Notes under the pieces: generated by a model
Seen by the model: only the letters and a program-made list of their open reading frames with translations
Databases searched by the model: none
Told to the model about the DNA's origin: nothing
Shown: piece after piece, positions 60,358 to 64,000 of the stretch
Position numbering within the stretch: position 1 is the first letter of the stretch
Layout: each line of letters opens with the position of its first letter
Assembly (NCBI GenBank): GCA_022842065.1
Contig: JALHQH010000017.1
Location: 1-64,000 of the forward strand
Direction of reading: 5' to 3'
From: Caldilineaceae bacterium
GTDB lineage: Bacteria > Chloroflexota > Anaerolineae > Caldilineales > Caldilineaceae
DNA: 64,000 nucleotides
Made by a program: the position numbers and the translations under genes

Positions 60358-62197
60358 TGCGCGATGGTTCAAGTTGCAACTGCTCCTCTAAAAAGTCCAA
60401 CACCTGGCCGATGATCGTGCGGGTTTCCGGCGTATCCATCCAGACATCAAAACCATGTTCGCCCTCTGCATAGTCAATCACGGTGACCTCGACTGCTTGC
60501 TCTTGTGCCCAGTCGATGAGATCGGTCATCATATCGTAGAAGCCGGGTTCATCCTTGCCCACGCGCACGGCCAACAGGTCGAAGTCGGGCGGAAAGGCGC
60601 CGTCAGTGCGTTCCGTTGCGCCATAGAGGACCACCGCACACCGAATATCATTGTAGTACGCAGCCTCGGCATCGGTAATTGCTTTTAGCGCTGGGGGTGG
60701 ATTGCCGGATGAGGCCCAGATGCAGACGCGTTGCCGATCAATACCCAGCGCATCGGCATTGGTGTGCAAATAGGTAAGCAGATCCGCGGTGTCCGCTTCC
60801 GGCGTCGTTGCATCATAGAGCACGCCGACCATGCCATCAGCTGCTACCAACTGGCCCCATGAGACATAAGGGCCATCATCTTTCAAGGTGTGGCTTAATT
60901 CGGGTATGTCAACGCCATGGATAAAGACAACCGCGGGCAATGGTTCGCTAAACGCAAAGTCGGGCGGATAGTAGAGATCCAACGCCAGGCCATCCTTGTA
61001 GGTCAACGAAGCCACTTGGGTCTTGTCCATGTCGGGCAATTCGTAGAAGGCAAACCACGCGTTTTCGACCCCGGCTCGCTTGTCGGCCCCGCGCTGGAAG
61101 AAACCGATTTCGGCGGGCGCAACGGCGGCGGTTGGTGCCTCTGCCGGTGTGATTTCGCGCCAGCTTTGGGCTACTGGATCAAAGTGCCAGAGATCGCCAT
61201 AGGCGCGGTTGCGATCTGTGCCACCACCAAAAAGAAGGATCTGCTTGGCCGTGGGGTCATAAAGCATGGTGTGGAAACCGCGTGCGGCCGGTGCATTGGT
61301 CAGGGTCAATTTTTGCCATTGCTGGGTGGCATGATCATAGAGCCATGTCTCGCCCTGCGGGACTTCGTTGGGAACATTGACGCCGCCAAAGAGGATCGAC
61401 TGTTCCAGCTCCGGCACATAGACCATCCGGGTATAATCGAGTAGCGGAGGTGTGCCGCTATCCGCCACTTCGGCCCAGGTATTGCTATTATAGTCATAAC
61501 TCCACAGGCGGTCATCACTGACACTACCCCAGAGCAAGACCCGATCCGCTGCGCTGTCGTAGACCATAGAATGGAAATTGGTGCCGGGGGGCGCTAACGC
61601 TGGTTCCATTTGTGTCCAGCGATTCGCTGTGGCATCAAAGGCCCAGGTTTCGTTGAAATAGCCATTGTTGGGAATGTCATAGCCACCAAAGAGGATCAGC
61701 CGCGCCGACTCGCTGTCATAGACCATGCGCGCACCAACCATGCCCGGTGATGGGCTCTCGTTGGTGACTAATTTCGCCCAGGTATCATGGTTATAATCGT
61801 AACTCCACGTTTCGCTCAACAGACCAAAGGTCATACCGTCCAGCGTCGCAACGTAGATCAGGCGATCTGTCTTTTCGTCGTACGCCATTGGTCCCTCGCT
61901 GGCGGGCGGGCCGGCACTCGGCGTCATCGCTTGCCAACGATTGGCGGTTGGGTCGTAGGCCCAGGTATCCGCTAAGGGGACCATGCTGCCCAGTTGCCCG
62001 CCCAGCAGAATAAAGCGCTGGGATTCGCTGTCGTAGGCCATGGCGTGATAGTTGCGCGGGCCGGGCCAGGGGCTGGTCGCTGCGGTGGTTGCCGTTGATT
62101 GGCTACCCAATGGTGTCGTCATTGGCTGACAGGCGTTAAGGCTGAGGATCAGAAACAGAAACTGTGTTACAAAACGATAAATGTACTTCATCAGCAT
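60353..62197 (-). CDS. Lipoprotein with kelch-type propeller fused to an alpha/beta hydrolase
   Basis: A 614-residue exported protein. A signal peptide with lipobox LSLNAC puts the lipidated Cys at 23. About seven kelch-like repeats cover residues 45-350 (RFILLGGQLGSMVPLADTWA; RMVYDSESARLILFGGYDIP), forming a beta-propeller. From about 395 comes an alpha/beta hydrolase of the dienelactone/esterase type: LPAVVFIHGVD (oxyanion strand), nucleophile Ser near 495 in CIWASSGNPP, and the catalytic His in YAEGEHGFDVW near 581. Kelch propellers bind proteins or glycans, so it may hydrolyse an ester at a surface ligand. The stop codon lies in a repeat element. Substrate unknown. Confidence 0.8.
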   Translation of the reverse strand: MLMKYIYRFVTQFLFLILSLNACQPMTTPLGSQSTATTAATSPWPGPRNYHAMAYDSESQRFILLGGQLGSMVPLADTWAYDPTANRWQAMTPSAGPPASEGPMAYDEKTDRLIYVATLDGMTFGLLSETWSYDYNHDTWAKLVTNESPSPGMVGARMVYDSESARLILFGGYDIPNNGYFNETWAFDATANRWTQMEPALAPPGTNFHSMVYDSAADRVLLWGSVSDDRLWSYDYNSNTWAEVADSGTPPLLDYTRMVYVPELEQSILFGGVNVPNEVPQGETWLYDHATQQWQKLTLTNAPAARGFHTMLYDPTAKQILLFGGGTDRNRAYGDLWHFDPVAQSWREITPAEAPTAAVAPAEIGFFQRGADKRAGVENAWFAFYELPDMDKTQVASLTYKDGLALDLYYPPDFAFSEPLPAVVFIHGVDIPELSHTLKDDGPYVSWGQLVAADGMVGVLYDATTPEADTADLLTYLHTNADALGIDRQRVCIWASSGNPPPALKAITDAEAAYYNDIRCAVVLYGATERTDGAFPPDFDLLAVRVGKDEPGFYDMMTDLIDWAQEQAVEVTVIDYAEGEHGFDVWMDTPETRTIIGQVLDFLEEQLQLEPSRN

Positions 62198-62474
62198 ATC
62201 TTCCTTTCTTGGTCTTGGGTTTGTGGATTAGCGCGCCAGGGGAAGCGCGCCGACGCCGATAGCTTGACAAATGACTGTGACGATGTGGTTATCGTCCCTT
62301 CTAGTGTAGCGGGATGGCGTTGCGTGAAAGTCTAGGGCAGCGTCTATTGGCGCGTTTATTGCGGTGAGGTGTAGATCGCCGAAAATGGCGGTAGGCGAAC
62401 AACGGTGCGTATGGTAGAATCATCAACAAGGTGCTCGACAACGGCATCACTTGGATGGCGAAAGGAGGAATTGG

Positions 62475-63017
62475 ATGCAAACGCTCACAATTCAAGAGGC
62501 TGAAACCCAGTTACACGCATTGGTAAAACAAGCGCAAACGAGTCAGCAGCCGGTGATGTTGACGGATGAGGTGGCAACCCCAATGGCGGTGCTGATCGAT
62601 CCGGCCCAATATGGCACCTGGGCCATCACCGCTGAACCGCTTTTATCTGCTCGGCTACAGCAATTGCAAGATCTATTAGCCATGTTGGCAGCGCAGTGGC
62701 AAGTTGTGCCGGTGCGCCAGGCTTTTCCGGCGGCCTGGCGTTGGCGTTTGGAAGGTGTCTGGGAAAGCAGCCGCCATCGCGAGGCGCCCTTTCGCCAATT
62801 GGTGGTTTTGCTCCAAATGGCTGCTCGTTCTTTGCCAATGGCTGACTTTACCCGTGAGCACTTGGCTTTGTTCCAACAATGCGTTGCTACATTGCACCAG
62901 CCCGTGGTGACGATGACGGATCTCGCCCAATGCGATGAAGCGTTGATTGCGCAAGGGTTCCCGGTTTTACTCGAATTTGACGATGAAATGATCGCAGCCT
63001 ATGGCGACGAACGGTGA
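62475..63017 (+). CDS. Phd/YefM-like antitoxin with long C-terminal extension
   Basis: I start at the ATG after AAAGGAGG (MQTLTIQEAETQ). The first ~60 residues match the Phd/YefM antitoxin fold (IQEAETQLHALVKQAQTSQQ; PVMLTDEVATPMAVLIDPAQ), a dimeric DNA-binding and toxin-neutralising domain. The product is 180 residues, twice the usual size. The extra C-terminal ~120 residues are helical (LLSARLQQLQDLLAMLAAQW) and may wrap the toxin. It overlaps the following PIN-like gene by 17 bases, the usual operon order for toxin-antitoxin pairs. Confidence 0.68.
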   Translation: MQTLTIQEAETQLHALVKQAQTSQQPVMLTDEVATPMAVLIDPAQYGTWAITAEPLLSARLQQLQDLLAMLAAQWQVVPVRQAFPAAWRWRLEGVWESSRHREAPFRQLVVLLQMAARSLPMADFTREHLALFQQCVATLHQPVVTMTDLAQCDEALIAQGFPVLLEFDDEMIAAYGDER

Positions 63018-63789
63018 ACCCAAGCCGCGTGTTTTCATTGATACCAGTGTGCAGATCACACGGATTTTAGGCGCTGCGACCAAACGACAGTCAATCGAGC
63101 AGACTCTGGAACAGGAGGTCCATGGTTGTACAGCGGCCTATGTTTACATGGAATATCAGCGTACACTCATTGCTGATTTTGCCCATGTTCATCGCGTTTT
63201 GCAACAGACTGGCAACTGGGGTGATGCCATTGCTACGGTTGCATCCGGCGCACGGTTATTTCGTCCGCGCGCGTTGGTACGGGTGAATCGAATCTTGGGT
63301 GAAACGCTCAATCGTTCCCACTTGGATGTTGAAAAAGGGTTGCTCTTCCTGCGTACCTACCTGGACTACCGTTTGCACACCCGTTTTTGGCAACATGTTA
63401 CAGCACTGGACGACAGCATTCATTGCGATTTATTGACCGCTGCTATCACGCAACAGGCGGATCAAAGCTACCAAGTAGCTGATTCTTGTCGCAAAGAAAC
63501 AGCAGCCTGTGCGCTCCCTGGCTTTTTACACGAACAGCGCGCCAAACTCCAGATCATCAGCGCCTATCTGGCTGCTCACCCCAAGGCGATCAAAGAACAA
63601 CCCCGGGTCGAGCAACTTCTGCGCGCCGTTCAACGCGATCCGCGAAGCGCGTTGGGCCAAAACAGTTGTTGGCCGTTGGGTGATTTGATCATTCTTTTGC
63701 ATGTGCCGCCCGCTTGCGCCGTGTGGAGTCTGGATGCGGATTTTGCCGCCTTGACAACTGCGTTGGGGTTGCCGCGCTTTTCGCCATAA
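63001..63789 (+). CDS. PIN-like nuclease-type protein with large helical insertion, probable toxin
   Basis: A 262-residue protein beginning inside the antitoxin-like gene. The N-terminus PRVFIDTSVQITRI has the first Asp of PIN nucleases. The C-terminus CWPLGDLIILLHVPPACAVW followed by SLDADFAAL carries the later Asp residues of the fold. Between them lie ~190 mostly helical residues, about twice the normal distance, with several His and Cys (FWQHVTALDDSIHCDLLTAA). PIN toxins cut RNA using a divalent metal. Coupling to a Phd-like gene supports a toxin role, but acidic residue spacing is unusual and activity is unproven. Confidence 0.6.
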   Translation: MATNGEPKPRVFIDTSVQITRILGAATKRQSIEQTLEQEVHGCTAAYVYMEYQRTLIADFAHVHRVLQQTGNWGDAIATVASGARLFRPRALVRVNRILGETLNRSHLDVEKGLLFLRTYLDYRLHTRFWQHVTALDDSIHCDLLTAAITQQADQSYQVADSCRKETAACALPGFLHEQRAKLQIISAYLAAHPKAIKEQPRVEQLLRAVQRDPRSALGQNSCWPLGDLIILLHVPPACAVWSLDADFAALTTALGLPRFSP

Positions 63790-63882
63790 GAGACTGCCCC
63801 TGTGATTACATTGAGGAACTTAGCGCTATGCCACAGTGAGGGGTTGACCGACAAGTTCGCGACCAATCCCTCAGGTGCTACC

Positions 63883-64000
63883 TTACTCACACCCGGCCAT
63901 CGTCAACTCTTGGAAGAGGACAATCACATTATCCGGTTTGCTGGAGCGGAAGTTCTGAATGCAGTCACTCGCTGCCACAAATTGGACATCGGTAAAGGTC
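63883..64000 (-). CDS. C-terminal fragment of a gene running off the right edge
   Basis: On the minus strand an open frame enters from the edge and ends with TAA at 63883-63885. Its last 39 codons read FTDVQFVAASDCIQNFRSSK, then PDNVIVLFQELTMAGCE. It has codon use like its neighbours and no internal stop. The family cannot be identified from this piece, and it converges with the PIN-like gene. Confidence 0.5.
   Translation of the reverse strand, partial: TFTDVQFVAASDCIQNFRSSKPDNVIVLFQELTMAGCE

Overview
The window looks like a chromosomal segment of a Chloroflexota bacterium, most likely from the Anaerolineae/Caldilineae side. This is inferred from gene content, not from a marker gene: an AfsR-type BTAD/NB-ARC regulator, an isopentenyl phosphate kinase, CHAT and HEAT/TPR proteins, ArnT/PMT-like membrane proteins, and giant secreted DUF11/Calx-beta/VCBS proteins ending in a short YLP(L/V)V motif. 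No rRNA, tRNA, CRISPR array, phage or transposase gene was recognised.

Layout. 0.2-5 kb: BTAD/NB-ARC regulator, then a leftward group of AraC regulator, small membrane protein and MGMT-fold-like protein. 5.2-8.8 kb: two aldo/keto reductases and an acyl-CoA dehydrogenase-like flavoprotein. 9-18 kb: ComEA-like DNA-binding protein, a membrane glycosyltransferase-like protein fused to PA14 and NHL modules, SelA overlapping isopentenyl phosphate kinase, and the M50 protease RseP. 18-26 kb: zinc-ribbon/LysM protein, then a compact rightward run (HEAT, hypothetical, AEC transporter, TPR, FecR-like) followed by another PMT-like protein. 26-31 kb: branched-chain amino acid ABC cassette livKHMG without an adjacent livF.

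31-45 kb: two giant secreted proteins on the minus strand (2139 and 2055 residues) around a creatininase-family amidohydrolase. 45.7-48.7 kb: heme A synthase CtaA, a probable small RNA, two small membrane proteins and MnmA. 49-55.6 kb: CHAT protease-like protein, Tat-exported cyclase-family lipoprotein, NAD-dependent epimerase, a small secreted YLPLV protein, an orphan sugar-binding lipoprotein and a DUF5678-like protein. 55.7-58.9 kb: a promoter, a 29-codon ORF and tandem terminators ahead of a three-gene ABC-2 exporter. 59.3-64 kb: a membrane sensor-like protein with a CxxC/CPEC tail, a kelch/alpha-beta hydrolase lipoprotein, a Phd-like/PIN-like gene pair, and a partial gene at the right edge.

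The most unusual feature is the intergenic DNA. Many gaps carry tandem 7-8-mers (GTGAAAC/GTAAAAC/GTAAGAC, GAGACAC, GGTGATT, GGACGAT, GTAGACAG) followed by an inverted copy, and several arrays begin exactly on the stop codon of the upstream gene. A second class is elements bounded by inverted CTAGTACA-type ends around variable hairpin cores. A third is long, sometimes perfect, palindromes. These repeats, the YLPLV tail shared by three exported proteins, the leader ORF in front of the exporter and the Phd/PIN-like pair are the strongest leads for something undescribed.
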